A stretch of DNA of 6,456 nt from an uncultured Mucispirillum sp. (GCA_945947845.1 CAMEZN010000106.1:1-6456), one strand, 5' to 3'. Positions 1 through 6,330 are shown, numbered from the stretch's first letter. Notes: generated by a model not told the origin, from the letters alone. Numbers and translations: made by a program.

Positions 1-157
1 CTGCTAGTGGTTTACCAAATGCTTCTTCACTATTCATTCTTTCAAAGTATTCTTCAAGAGTTTTATTATTAATTTTAATATCACCTTTTCCCGGTTTAAT
101 GAAAACACGAGAAACTGATGTTTTTCTTCTACCTGTTCCGTAGTTATAGTTAGACAT
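1..157 (-). CDS. rpsI: Small ribosomal subunit protein uS9 (S9), N-terminal part, cut by window edge
   Basis: Only the first 52 codons are present; the gene continues past base 1. The translation begins [19 protein letters not shown] and goes on with [19 protein letters not shown]. This is the typical uS9 opening: a GTGRRK(T/C)(S/A)xARV-type motif, then a G-x-G-x-I-x-x-N-x-(K/R) segment and the EYF helix. uS9 binds 16S rRNA in the 30S head, and its C-terminal tail (not in the window) reaches the P-site tRNA. The ATG at 157-155 is preceded by a very strong Shine-Dalgarno run (TAGGAGGAG, 173-165) whose first three bases are the rplM stop codon. The 13-base gap to rplM and the classic rplM-rpsI pairing indicate co-transcription and probably coupled translation. 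Confidence 0.97.
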   Translation of the reverse strand, partial: MSNYNYGTGRRKTSVSRVFIKPGKGDIKINNKTLEEYFERMNSEEAFGKPLA

Positions 158-170
158 ATTCAAACTCCTC

Positions 171-602
171 CTACATTTCTACTTTTACAGGCATTTGAGC
201 TGCATGTGGATGCTCTGCACCTGCATAAATTTTTAATTTTTTTATCATTTTACGGCCAAGACGAGTTTTAGGAAGCATTCTTTCTACTGCAAGACGAAGA
301 ACTTCTTCTGGTTTTCTATCCATCATTTCAGCATAAGAACGTTCTTTGATACCGCCAAGATAGCCTGTATGCCAGTAATATTTTTTATCTCTTGATTTAA
401 ATTTACCTGTTGTAGCTATTTTATCAGCATTAACAACAACAACAAAATCACCAGTATCTATAGATGGTGTATAGATAGGTTTGTTTTTTCCCATAAGGGT
501 CATAGCAATTTTAGAAGCCAGTCTACCTAAGATAACATTTTCTGCATCGTAAAGATACCATTTTTGTTCAAAGGAACCTGGTTTAGCCCATGTTGATTTC
601 AT
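171..602 (-). CDS. rplM: Large ribosomal subunit protein uL13 (L13)
   Basis: The 143-residue product matches uL13, whose usual bacterial length is about 142 residues. Recognisable segments are the N-terminal [19 protein letters not shown] (residues 15-33), [19 protein letters not shown] (about 44-62), the [11 protein letters not shown] block (about 74-84) and the C-terminal [21 protein letters not shown] region ending in [11 protein letters not shown]. uL13 is an early-assembling 23S rRNA-binding protein of the 50S subunit. The ATG at 602-600 has a GAGGA Shine-Dalgarno about 10 bases upstream. It is followed by rpsI 13 bases later. It is preceded by a 101-base gap carrying a promoter-like sequence and an inverted repeat, so rplM-rpsI may be transcribed separately from the ffh-to-rplS unit as well as by read-through. 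Confidence 0.98.
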   Translation of the reverse strand: MKSTWAKPGSFEQKWYLYDAENVILGRLASKIAMTLMGKNKPIYTPSIDTGDFVVVVNADKIATTGKFKSRDKKYYWHTGYLGGIKERSYAEMMDRKPEEVLRLAVERMLPKTRLGRKMIKKLKIYAGAEHPHAAQMPVKVEM

Positions 603-633
603 AGTTTATAAATCCTCATTCATTCGTTAGATT

Positions 634-662
634 TTTTTAAATAAAATATTAAATAATGTCAA
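634..662 (-). promoter_or_regulatory. Predicted sigma70-type promoter for rplM-rpsI
   Basis: On the minus strand an exact consensus -35 hexamer TTGACA lies at 662-657. A 17-base A/T-rich spacer leads to TAAAAA at 639-634, which is a poor -10 hexamer. The -35 is strong and the spacing ideal, but the -10 box is uncertain in this very A/T-rich stretch. A start near 627 would give a leader of about 25 bases before the rplM ATG, including its Shine-Dalgarno. The placement in the only sizeable gap between rplS and rplM supports the call. Confidence 0.5.
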
Positions 663-685
663 GAGAAAACATTAAATTTTCTCCT
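661..685. repeat. Inverted repeat between rplS and rplM, overlapping the -35 box
   Basis: The arms are 661-669 and 677-685 with a 7-base loop. On the minus strand they read AGGAGAAAA and TTTTCTCTT: 8 Watson-Crick pairs plus one G-T wobble. It lies about 20 bases downstream of the rplS stop. Its second arm overlaps the first two bases of the TTGACA box of the predicted rplM promoter. It could be a weak rplS terminator, although no uninterrupted U-tract follows, or a binding site controlling the promoter. The stem is A/T-rich, so chance is not excluded. Confidence 0.4.
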
Positions 686-703
686 ATTTTCCCTAATATA
701 ATA

Positions 704-1060
704 TTAGAAACCTTTTTTCCTTTCTCTAATACGAGTAGCTTTACCACGTAATGCACGGAGATAGAAAAGTTTAGCTCTGCGAACACGACCAGTTCTTTTA
801 AGCTCAATACTGTCTATTCTTGGTGAATATAATGGGAAAGTTCTTTCTACACCAACATCACCAACAATTTTACGAACTGTAAAAGTGCTGCCTATTCCTC
901 CTCTATGGATTTTGATAACAACGCCTTCATAAGGCTGAACACGTTCTTTGTTACCTTCTACGATGCGGAAGTTTACACGAACAGTATCGCCTGAGCGAAA
1001 TGATGGCACATCTTTTGCCATATATTCTGACTCAACCGCCTCGATGATTTTGTTTTTCAT
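704..1060 (-). CDS. rplS: Large ribosomal subunit protein bL19 (L19)
   Basis: The 118-residue product has the full bL19 signature: [16 protein letters not shown] (about 21-36), the [11 protein letters not shown] strand, [21 protein letters not shown] (about 60-80) and the C-terminal basic block [20 protein letters not shown]. bL19 sits at the 30S/50S interface of the large subunit. The ATG at 1060-1058 has a strong AGGAGG Shine-Dalgarno 7 bases upstream. It starts 20 bases after the trmD stop with no room for a clear promoter, so it is the last gene of the ffh-rpsP-khpA-rimM-trmD-rplS run. Its position next to trmD is conserved in many bacteria. Confidence 0.98.
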   Translation of the reverse strand: MKNKIIEAVESEYMAKDVPSFRSGDTVRVNFRIVEGNKERVQPYEGVVIKIHRGGIGSTFTVRKIVGDVGVERTFPLYSPRIDSIELKRTGRVRRAKLFYLRALRGKATRIRERKKGF

Positions 1061-1080
1061 TTTATTCCTCCTGAAATATG

Positions 1081-2373
1081 TTATATTTCTGTAATTCTAT
1101 CAAGAAGTATTGCCACAGCACTGCGAACAGATAAATGGTTGAATTCGCCAACTCCCTCTATTGGTTCTACAATATAGTCTGCTGTTTCAAGAACTTCATC
1201 AGCAAAGCCCCAGCCTGTGCCAAAAATCAATAAAACTGGCTGCTGCTCAGCTTTCACACCTAAATGCCTTGCCGTAATTGTTGCTTTATCTGGCCTTGCA
1301 GTTGTTGCTACAATTAATGGACGCTGTTTATGCCGTTTCTCTATATCAAGGACAGCTTCTAAAAAACTTTCCTTTAATTCAGTATGAGAAAATGCCTCCA
1401 TTCTGTTAGGGTTATAGGTTGAGCCAAAACCATCTATCCAGTGATTAATAACTCTTGATGCTATCTCCCTTTGGGCTTCAATAGGTGTTACTACATAATA
1501 TTTTTCAACACTGTATGTCCTACAGCTGCGGGAAATATCGTGCAAATCTAAGTTAGTTATTGCTGTTGCAACTATATCCCCTTGTTTATCTCTCATTGGA
1601 TAGTGCATTAAAGCAACATTAAGTTTTAGTTTTTTACTTAAACCTCGTTTCTTTTCTGCACATATTTTTTTTCTGCTTTCTATATCCAGCTGCGAAATAT
1701 CTAGTAAGTCAGGTCTGTTTTTACTTGTAATTTCAAGAGCTTTTTCCATGCGCCACTTTAAAATTTCTGCATGGTTGCCCTGAGTAAGCACATCTGGAAC
1801 CTTTAATCTTTTATATTCCACAGGTCGTGTGTAGTGTGGATACTCAAGCATCCCCGTAGTGAATGATTCATCATCTGCACTTGTTTCATCTCCAAGCACC
1901 CCCGGGACTAAACGGGCTATGGAATCTATTACAGTGATTGCTGCAAATTCACCACCGGTAAGTATAAAATCACCAAGCGACAGCTCCATATCTACAACAA
2001 GCTGTCTCACACGTTCATCTACTCCTTCATATCTGCCGCAGATAAAAGTTATGTTATCATGTTCGCTGGCAAATTTTTCAGCTTCTTTTTGGTTAAATTT
2101 TACACCTCGCGGGTCTAAAAGCACCACAAAAGTATCTGATTTTTCTTTAAGAGCAGAAACTGCTTCACATATTGGTTCTGGCTTCATTACAAGCCCTGCT
2201 CCGCCACCATACTGATAATCATCAGTAACTAAATGACGGCCCTCTGCATAATCCCTTAAATTAACTGGATTTATGCTGATAATTCCTTTTTCAACAGCCT
2301 TTGATATAACACCCTGCTTGAATACAGACTCTATCATTTCAGGAAAAATAGTGATTACATTATAAGTCTTCAT
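1081..2373 (-). CDS. trmD: tRNA (guanine37-N1)-methyltransferase TrmD fused to a second SPOUT-type RNA methyltransferase domain
   Basis: At 430 residues this is far longer than ordinary TrmD (about 230-260). Residues 1 to about 240 are TrmD, which transfers a methyl group from SAM to G37 of tRNAs and so prevents +1 frameshifting. Visible are ITIFPEM (7-13), the YGGGAG loop (55-60), [10 protein letters not shown] (113-122) and [11 protein letters not shown] (132-142) of the SAM-binding trefoil knot, EYPHYTRP (177-184), and [17 protein letters not shown] (192-208). Residues from about 251 to 430 match the Methyltrn_RNA_4 type of SPOUT domain: [64 protein letters not shown], and the terminal [15 protein letters not shown]. 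The substrate of that domain is not known to me. A basic linker (about 235-250) joins the two in one frame. Residue 169 is Glu (codon 1869-1867), where E. coli TrmD has catalytic Asp169. The ATG at 2373-2371 follows AGGGG by 7 bases and overlaps the rimM 3' end by 14 bases. Confidence 0.95.
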   Translation of the reverse strand: MKTYNVITIFPEMIESVFKQGVISKAVEKGIISINPVNLRDYAEGRHLVTDDYQYGGGAGLVMKPEPICEAVSALKEKSDTFVVLLDPRGVKFNQKEAEKFASEHDNITFICGRYEGVDERVRQLVVDMELSLGDFILTGGEFAAITVIDSIARLVPGVLGDETSADDESFTTGMLEYPHYTRPVEYKRLKVPDVLTQGNHAEILKWRMEKALEITSKNRPDLLDISQLDIESRKKICAEKKRGLSKKLKLNVALMHYPMRDKQGDIVATAITNLDLHDISRSCRTYSVEKYYVVTPIEAQREIASRVINHWIDGFGSTYNPNRMEAFSHTELKESFLEAVLDIEKRHKQRPLIVATTARPDKATITARHLGVKAEQQPVLLIFGTGWGFADEVLETADYIVEPIEGVGEFNHLSVRSAVAILLDRITEI

Positions 2374-2875
2374 ATACTAACCCCTGCTCTGATATAATTA
2401 CATATTTAGCATCTGTATTTATTTCAAGCACATGGTCTTTATTATTAGATATAAGAGCATATCTGCCGTCATTTAATGCGATACGGAATATATCTGTTGA
2501 ACCTGTCTCCATAACATCTATAAGCCTGCCAATCTGATTATTTTCTGATGTCATTACTGGAAGATTTTCTATTTCAAACCAGTAAACTTCATCATCATCA
2601 GCCTTTGGCAGCATATCTTCTGTAATAGATACATTAAAACCTTTCAGCTTTGCTGCATCATTTTCAGAACCAATACCTTTTAAACGAACGATTAAAAGAT
2701 TATTATGCTCCCTTATCTCTTCTATTTTCAAAGACCTTTTTAACTCATTATTGTGAGTTAATAACAAAAACTCCATTTGGCTGAAAAGTTCTGGGTGGCT
2801 TGTATTTGGCTTAATTTTAAGCTCACCTTCAAGACCATAAGTTCCAGCAATTCTGCCTATGGAAATAAACTTCAT
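2360..2875 (-). CDS. rimM: Ribosome maturation factor RimM
   Basis: The 171-residue protein has the two RimM parts. The N-terminal beta-barrel domain (residues 1 to about 92) opens with ISIGRIAGTYGLEGELKI, the family's G-x-(I/V)-x-x-x-(H/Y)-G-(I/L)-x-G-E motif. The C-terminal PRC-barrel (about 98-165) begins YWFEIENLPVMTSENNQIGRL and contains VMETGSTDIFRI. RimM helps process and assemble the 30S head and binds uS19. The usual LIP motif in the PRC barrel reads LIS here, a small divergence. The ATG at 2875-2873 has only a weak AGGT-type Shine-Dalgarno 5 bases upstream. It starts 20 bases after khpA, and its last 14 bases overlap trmD, suggesting coupled translation of the two. Confidence 0.96.
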   Translation of the reverse strand: MKFISIGRIAGTYGLEGELKIKPNTSHPELFSQMEFLLLTHNNELKRSLKIEEIREHNNLLIVRLKGIGSENDAAKLKGFNVSITEDMLPKADDDEVYWFEIENLPVMTSENNQIGRLIDVMETGSTDIFRIALNDGRYALISNNKDHVLEINTDAKYVIISEQGLVYEDL

Positions 2876-2895
2876 ATAATACCTGCAAAAAAGTA

Positions 2896-3126
2896 TTATT
2901 CAACAATTTCTAAGCCGTAGCGTTCGCCTTTGCGGGCAGAAGCTGCTGCTAAAATAGAACGGATAGATTTTGCTGTTCTACCTTGTTTACCAATAACTTT
3001 ACCTAAATCGCTTTCAGCAACATAAAGTTTTAATACTTTTCCTTTTTCGTTTTCCCCTTCTTCTATTTTCACTTGTTCAGGGAATTCTACTATTGATGTA
3101 ACAATATAATTAACTAATTCTTTCAT
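2896..3126 (-). CDS. khpA: KH-domain RNA-binding protein KhpA
   Basis: This 76-residue protein is a single KH domain of the KhpA (YlqC) family, which is typically 75-80 residues and encoded between rpsP and rimM, as here. The RNA-binding GxxG loop is GKQG at residues 46-49 in the context DLGKVIGKQGRTAKSIRSIL, followed by an Ala-rich helix and a final strand ending GLEIVE. KhpA is a cytoplasmic RNA chaperone; in several bacteria it works as a dimer with KhpB (Jag/EloR). It starts only 2 bases after the rpsP stop, with a weak purine-rich site (GGAAAA) inside the rpsP 3' end, so its translation is probably coupled to rpsP. Confidence 0.95.
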   Translation of the reverse strand: MKELVNYIVTSIVEFPEQVKIEEGENEKGKVLKLYVAESDLGKVIGKQGRTAKSIRSILAAASARKGERYGLEIVE

Positions 3127-3128
3127 AC

Positions 3129-3407
3129 TTATTTTCCAGCTTTTACTTTATTTTCTGTAAATTTTTTAATAATGCCTAATTTACTCATAAGGCTTTTAGC
3201 AGTATCAGTTGGAATAGCTCCTACTGATAACCATTTTAATGCTTTTTCTTCATCAATTTTTAATTCAGTTTCATTTGGTAATGGATTATATGTGCCAATA
3301 ACTTCAATATAAGCACCATCACGTCTTGTTCTTGAATCTGCAACTACTATACGGTAGAAAGGACGTTTTTTGCGACCCATACGCATTAGTCTAATTTTTG
3401 TTGCCAC
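3129..3407 (-). CDS. rpsP: Small ribosomal subunit protein bS16 (S16), GTG start
   Basis: The 92-residue product is bS16: [20 protein letters not shown] at the N-terminus, [20 protein letters not shown] (about 23-42), and a C-terminal helical part with [20 protein letters not shown]. bS16 stabilises 16S rRNA folding during early 30S assembly. The start is GTG at 3407-3405. It is immediately preceded by an in-frame TAA and by AGGAGG 5 bases upstream (3418-3413), and family alignment begins at this residue, so no other start is plausible. It lies 57 bases downstream of ffh and 2 bases before khpA. A short hairpin lies just upstream of its Shine-Dalgarno. Confidence 0.98.
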   Translation of the reverse strand: MATKIRLMRMGRKKRPFYRIVVADSRTRRDGAYIEVIGTYNPLPNETELKIDEEKALKWLSVGAIPTDTAKSLMSKLGIIKKFTENKVKAGK

Positions 3408-3412
3408 TTATG

Positions 3413-3418
3413 CCTCCT
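3413..3418 (-). promoter_or_regulatory. Shine-Dalgarno AGGAGG that fixes the rpsP GTG start
   Basis: A perfect AGGAGG stands 5 bases before the GTG at 3407-3405. An in-frame TAA (3410-3408) directly before the GTG rules out any upstream start. Confidence 0.85.
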
Positions 3419-3425
3419 AATTTAT

Positions 3426-3442
3426 ATAGACTTTGTGTCTAT
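3426..3442. repeat. Small perfect hairpin in the rpsP leader
   Basis: The arms ATAGAC and GTCTAT (3442-3437 and 3431-3426 in the minus reading) form a 6-bp perfect stem with a 5-base loop, ACAAA. It sits 7 bases upstream of the rpsP AGGAGG site, in the 57-base gap after ffh. No U-tract follows on the minus strand, so it is not a standard terminator. It could protect an mRNA end or modulate rpsP initiation, or it may be chance. An A/T-rich TATAAA-like stretch upstream was not convincing as a promoter. Confidence 0.35.
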
Positions 3443-3464
3443 GTTTATTTTATATATTTATTTT

Positions 3465-4820
3465 TTAAAATTTCATACCTTTCATGATTTTTGCTAAATC
3501 TTTCATATTCATTTCAGGTGTTTTACCGCCAACATTACGGCTTACTTTTTTCATCATTTTATTCATATTTGTAAGCTGGTCTATAAGCTTATTTACTTCA
3601 TTAACAGAAACACCAGCTCCACGAGCAATACGTTTTTTACGGCTGCCATTTAAAGGGTCCTGCCTAGTCCGTTCTCTTTTTGTCATGCTGTAAATAATGG
3701 CCTGTGTTCTTTTAATTCTGCCTTCATCAATATCTGCACTATTTATTTTTGGAAGGCCCGGTATCATCTTTAATATGCTTTCAAGAGAGCCCATTTTATT
3801 CATCATAGAAAACTGCTTTAATATATCATTATAGTCAAGACCTGTTTTAATCTTGCCTGCCATACTTTCAGCTTCTTCTATGTCAATAACTTCCTGAGCA
3901 CGCTCAACAAGAGATACAATATCACCCATACCTAAAATACGGGAAGCCATTCTGTCTGGGTGAAAAAGCTCAAATTCATCTGTTTTTTCACCTGTGCCTA
4001 TAAACATTAAAGGCTTGCCTGTTGCATATCTAATTGAAAGTGCTGCACCGCCTCTTGCATCACCATCTGTTTTTGTTAAAATAACACCAGTTATTTCAAG
4101 TCTGTTGTTAAATTCTGTTGCTGCATTAACTGCATCTTGACCAGTCATGGCATCTGCAACAAAAAATGTATAATGCGGAGAAATAGCTTTTTTAACATTT
4201 TCCACTTCCTGCATAAGTTCTTCATCAATATGAAGCCTGCCTGCTGTATCAACTATAACAACATCTTTTGCTGCTTTCTTTGCATACTCTATACCATCAC
4301 GAGCAATCTTTACTGCATCTTTTGAAGTCTTATCTGAATATACATCTATATTTAAATTTTTACCTAAAACTTCCAGCTGGTCAATAGCTGCTGGCCTGTA
4401 AATATCTGCTGCAATTAATAAAACATTTTTACCGTCTTTGGCAAAATATCTACCAAGTTTACCTGCACTTGTAGTTTTACCAGAACCTTGTAAACCTGAA
4501 AGCATAATAATAGTTGGTGGGATAGGCTGTAAAGGAAGTGAAGGCTCGTAATCCTTACCGCCAAGAATTTCCACAAGATTATCGTGGACAATTTTGATAA
4601 ACTGCTGAGCTGGAGACACACTTTTAATAACAGATTCACCAAGAGCTGCTTCCTGCACTCCAGATACAAATGATTTTACAACTTTATAGTTAACATCCGC
4701 TTCCAGTAAAGCCATACGAACCTGCTTAACAGCTTCTGCAATATTCGCTTCACTAATGCGGGCTTCCCCTTTTAAGCGCTTAAATACACCGGAAAGCTTT
4801 TCATTTAAATCCGCAAACAA
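3465..4820 (-). CDS. ffh: Signal recognition particle protein Ffh (SRP54), TTG start
   Basis: The 451-residue product is the bacterial SRP GTPase, which binds signal sequences of nascent membrane and secreted proteins together with 4.5S/6S RNA and hands them to FtsY. The N domain is residues 1 to about 90. The G domain carries GLQGSGKT (109-116), AADIYRPAA (137-145), DTAGR (191-195), TKTDG (249-253) and the closing GTGEK (275-279). The methionine-rich M domain (about 300-451) has the GSRKKRIARGAG SRP-RNA-binding segment (392-403) and many Met residues in its helices. The start is TTG at 4820-4818. There is an in-frame TGA two codons upstream, AGGAG lies 8 bases before it, and the family opening MFxxLxxxLSxxFKxLKG begins exactly there. 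The next in-frame Met is residue 36. A strong promoter and a palindrome precede it. Confidence 0.98.
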   Translation of the reverse strand: MFADLNEKLSGVFKRLKGEARISEANIAEAVKQVRMALLEADVNYKVVKSFVSGVQEAALGESVIKSVSPAQQFIKIVHDNLVEILGGKDYEPSLPLQPIPPTIIMLSGLQGSGKTTSAGKLGRYFAKDGKNVLLIAADIYRPAAIDQLEVLGKNLNIDVYSDKTSKDAVKIARDGIEYAKKAAKDVVIVDTAGRLHIDEELMQEVENVKKAISPHYTFFVADAMTGQDAVNAATEFNNRLEITGVILTKTDGDARGGAALSIRYATGKPLMFIGTGEKTDEFELFHPDRMASRILGMGDIVSLVERAQEVIDIEEAESMAGKIKTGLDYNDILKQFSMMNKMGSLESILKMIPGLPKINSADIDEGRIKRTQAIIYSMTKRERTRQDPLNGSRKKRIARGAGVSVNEVNKLIDQLTNMNKMMKKVSRNVGGKTPEMNMKDLAKIMKGMKF

Positions 4821-4828
4821 GTTTCAAT

Positions 4829-4833
4829 CTCCT
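4829..4833 (-). promoter_or_regulatory. Shine-Dalgarno AGGAG that fixes the ffh TTG start
   Basis: AGGAG ends 8 bases before the TTG at 4820-4818. The in-frame TGA at 4826-4824 excludes an upstream extension, and no ATG occurs in frame until codon 36, inside the conserved N domain. Confidence 0.8.
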
Positions 4834-4857
4834 GCGTCCTATTCTTTTGTATATAGT

Positions 4858-4882
4858 TATCCCTGAAAAATAATCAGGGATA
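4858..4882. repeat. 25-bp palindrome at the predicted ffh transcription start
   Basis: On the minus strand, TATCCCTGA (4882-4874) and TCAGGGATA (4866-4858) form a perfect 9-bp inverted repeat around a 7-base A/T loop. It begins 3 bases downstream of the predicted -10 box, so the expected transcription start falls within its first arm. That position suits an operator for a dimeric regulator. Alternatively it forms a 5'-end stem-loop in the ffh mRNA. No U-tract follows on the minus strand, so an intrinsic terminator for the upstream operon is unlikely. On the plus strand it is followed by a mixed T-rich stretch, but no plus-strand gene ends there. Confidence 0.65.
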
Positions 4883-4885
4883 TTC

Positions 4886-4914
4886 TTTATATATAACTTC
4901 TTTTTATTTGTCAA
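4886..4914 (-). promoter_or_regulatory. Predicted strong sigma70-type promoter for ffh and downstream genes
   Basis: The -35 box is TTGACA (4914-4909), an exact consensus match. A 17-base spacer follows, then TATAAA (4891-4886), a five-of-six match to TATAAT. The predicted start is near 4881-4878, giving a leader of about 60 bases to the ffh TTG. It lies in the 128-base gap after the metallo-hydrolase gene and is the best promoter in the window. It probably drives ffh, rpsP, khpA, rimM, trmD and rplS. Confidence 0.75.
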
Positions 4915-4948
4915 GTAAAAAATTTATAAATACAAATTAATAGATTTA

Positions 4949-5566
4949 TTATTTATATTTACCTAAGGATATTGATTTATTCCAATCCTTTTTATAAAAA
5001 TTTTCTCCATGCCCCGGATATATAATTATTTCATCATCAAAAAAAGTATCAATGAAATCAAGACTTTCTCTAAGTTTTTCTTTTGATGAGTTAGGAGTAT
5101 TTTTTGGTGTTTTTATGTTATTAAGAATTGTATCACCAGTAAAAAGCATATTATCTATTTGAATAACCATACAGCCAGCAGTATGACCAGGTGTCATATA
5201 ACATTTTATTTCATTACCTGCTATGTTAAATACTGAATTTTCTGTTAATTCTATATCAGCTTTTGGTTCAGATACATTCTGCCCTTCAAAAAAAAATGAC
5301 ATATTATTTTTTTCATCAGGAAATATTTCAGATGATGTTTTAGAAGCATAGACTTTTACATTAGGAAAGGATTTTTTTATATCCCCTATCCCTTCAATAT
5401 GGTCAAAATGTTCATGGGTAATAAATAAATAATCTGGAATAATATTATTTTCATTTAAATATGGAAACAGCTGGCAATTGCTGTCAATGATTATTACCGC
5501 ATTATTGTTTTCTATTATATATGAATTAGAATCATATCTTGCCCAAGTTACTTTGTGTAAAATCAT
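4949..5566 (-). CDS. Metallo-beta-lactamase-fold hydrolase (glyoxalase II-like), substrate unknown
   Basis: The 205-residue protein is a compact MBL-fold enzyme with a complete dinuclear metal site. THEHFDH at residues 50-56 gives H51, H53, D55 and H56; H128 is in TPGHT, D145 in FTGDT, and H186 in YPGHGE. IIIDSN (25-30) is the typical first strand-end Asp. No signal peptide is visible, so it is likely cytoplasmic. Proteins of this size include glyoxalase II-like thioesterases and other hydrolases; the sequence alone does not name the substrate. Its ATG overlaps the SDR gene stop in a TAATG, and AGGAG (5582-5578) inside the SDR gene lies 11 bases upstream. Together with the adenylating enzyme further upstream, a thioesterase acting on an acyl-thioester made or reduced by its neighbours is a reasonable inference. 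Confidence 0.88.
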   Translation of the reverse strand: MILHKVTWARYDSNSYIIENNNAVIIIDSNCQLFPYLNENNIIPDYLFITHEHFDHIEGIGDIKKSFPNVKVYASKTSSEIFPDEKNNMSFFFEGQNVSEPKADIELTENSVFNIAGNEIKCYMTPGHTAGCMVIQIDNMLFTGDTILNNIKTPKNTPNSSKEKLRESLDFIDTFFDDEIIIYPGHGENFYKKDWNKSISLGKYK

Positions 5567-6330
5567 TACAACAAATGCTCCTGAGTATAATAATAAGCTC
5601 CTCTGTTAGCTATAATATCCTGCCCATTTATCCATAACGATTTATTAGAACTTAAAAATACTATTATGTTTGCTATATCTTCTGGTCTTGCAATGTATTT
5701 ATCCTTTAATTCATTAAGCATAGAACCACTATTTATGGTTTTTGCAATCATATTTGTATCTGTATGGCTTGGTGAAACAGCATTGATTCTTATATCTTTA
5801 TCTATAAGTTCATTTGCAATTGTTTTTAAACTTGCAAGAAAAGCTCCTTTTGAACCGCTATATGCAATCTGACCACGGTTGCCTCTATATACAGCAAATG
5901 AAGATACATAAACTATTGTATTTTCAATGCCTGTATTTACTCTTTTATCTGCAAATGCTTTTGTTATCATAAGTGGAGCATAATAATTTAAATCCATTAA
6001 TTTTTTAGTATTGTTGTAGTCTACTACTTTTAAAGGCTCTGTAATAGATTCGCCAGCACACAATATGATACCTTTTAACTTACCATATTTTTTTGCAAGT
6101 GATTTAACCCATTCAGGTAGATTTTCAATATCTTCTGTAATATCTTTCTCTTCAATAAAAAAATTATTCTGATTGTTTGCCTCATCTTTTAAAGACGAAA
6201 GCCTAGCTGTATCTCTGCCAACAGCAATTACACTTGCACCCAGTTCATTCATAATTAATGCAGCTGCTCTGCCAATTCCAGAAGAAGCTCCTGTTATTAA
6301 AAAAATATCTGATTGATTAAAAGATATCAT
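5566..6330 (-). CDS. SDR-family oxidoreductase (FabG-like, classical short-chain dehydrogenase)
   Basis: The 254-residue length is standard for classical SDRs. The nucleotide-binding motif TGASSGIG is at residues 13-20. GRD at 38-40, with a basic residue after the second strand, suggests NADP(H) preference, and D63 sits in the adenine-pocket DI motif. The catalytic tetrad is complete: N115 (DLNYYAP), S144 (YVSSFAVY), Y157 and K161 (YSGSK). The NNAG motif is degenerate (LCAG, 90-93). The terminal WINGQDIIANRG matches the usual C-terminal GQ-x-I-x-x-(D/N)-G-G region. It probably reduces a 3-oxo-acyl or similar carbonyl, but the substrate is unknown. The ATG at 6330-6328 has AAGGA (6345-6341) 10 bases upstream. 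It begins 68 bases after the adenylating-enzyme gene and overlaps the MBL gene by one base. A TATAAT at 6366-6361 could be a -10 box but lacks a good -35. Confidence 0.92.
   Translation of the reverse strand: MISFNQSDIFLITGASSGIGRAAALIMNELGASVIAVGRDTARLSSLKDEANNQNNFFIEEKDITEDIENLPEWVKSLAKKYGKLKGIILCAGESITEPLKVVDYNNTKKLMDLNYYAPLMITKAFADKRVNTGIENTIVYVSSFAVYRGNRGQIAYSGSKGAFLASLKTIANELIDKDIRINAVSPSHTDTNMIAKTINSGSMLNELKDKYIARPEDIANIIVFLSSNKSLWINGQDIIANRGAYYYTQEHLL

Noticed and set aside
603..703. Ribosomal-protein autoregulatory leader (L13/L19 leader type) before rplM
   Set aside because: The predicted transcript leader is only about 25 bases, and the gap is A/T-rich with no multi-stem structure, so a known leader motif is not supported.
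1600..1660. Independent translation start for the C-terminal SPOUT domain inside trmD
   Set aside because: The first Met of the domain (residue 256) has no Shine-Dalgarno in front of it and lies inside the conserved LNVALMHYP strand, so a separate product is unlikely.
1859..2215. Open frame of 118 codons on the plus strand
   Set aside because: It lies wholly antisense to the TrmD domain, its Ser/Pro/Thr-rich translation matches no family I recognise, and it has no convincing ribosome-binding site.
3484..3693. Open frame of 69 codons on the plus strand
   Set aside because: It is antisense to the Ffh M domain; the apparent hydrophobicity comes from reading Lys/Met-rich codons in reverse.
4137..4669. 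Short open frames on the plus strand (4137-4325) and in another minus frame (4415-4669)
   Set aside because: Both are inside the conserved ffh G-domain coding sequence and read as low-complexity shadows with no family motif.
4915..4948. Possible terminator after the MBL gene (A/T palindrome followed by a T run on the minus strand)
   Set aside because: The only symmetry is ATTTATAAAT-like A/T sequence with no G+C stem, which is expected by chance at this base composition and too weak for an intrinsic terminator.
5666..5872. Open frame of 68 codons on the plus strand
   Set aside because: It is antisense to the SDR catalytic region. Its hydrophobic, membrane-like translation is a by-product of the reverse reading.
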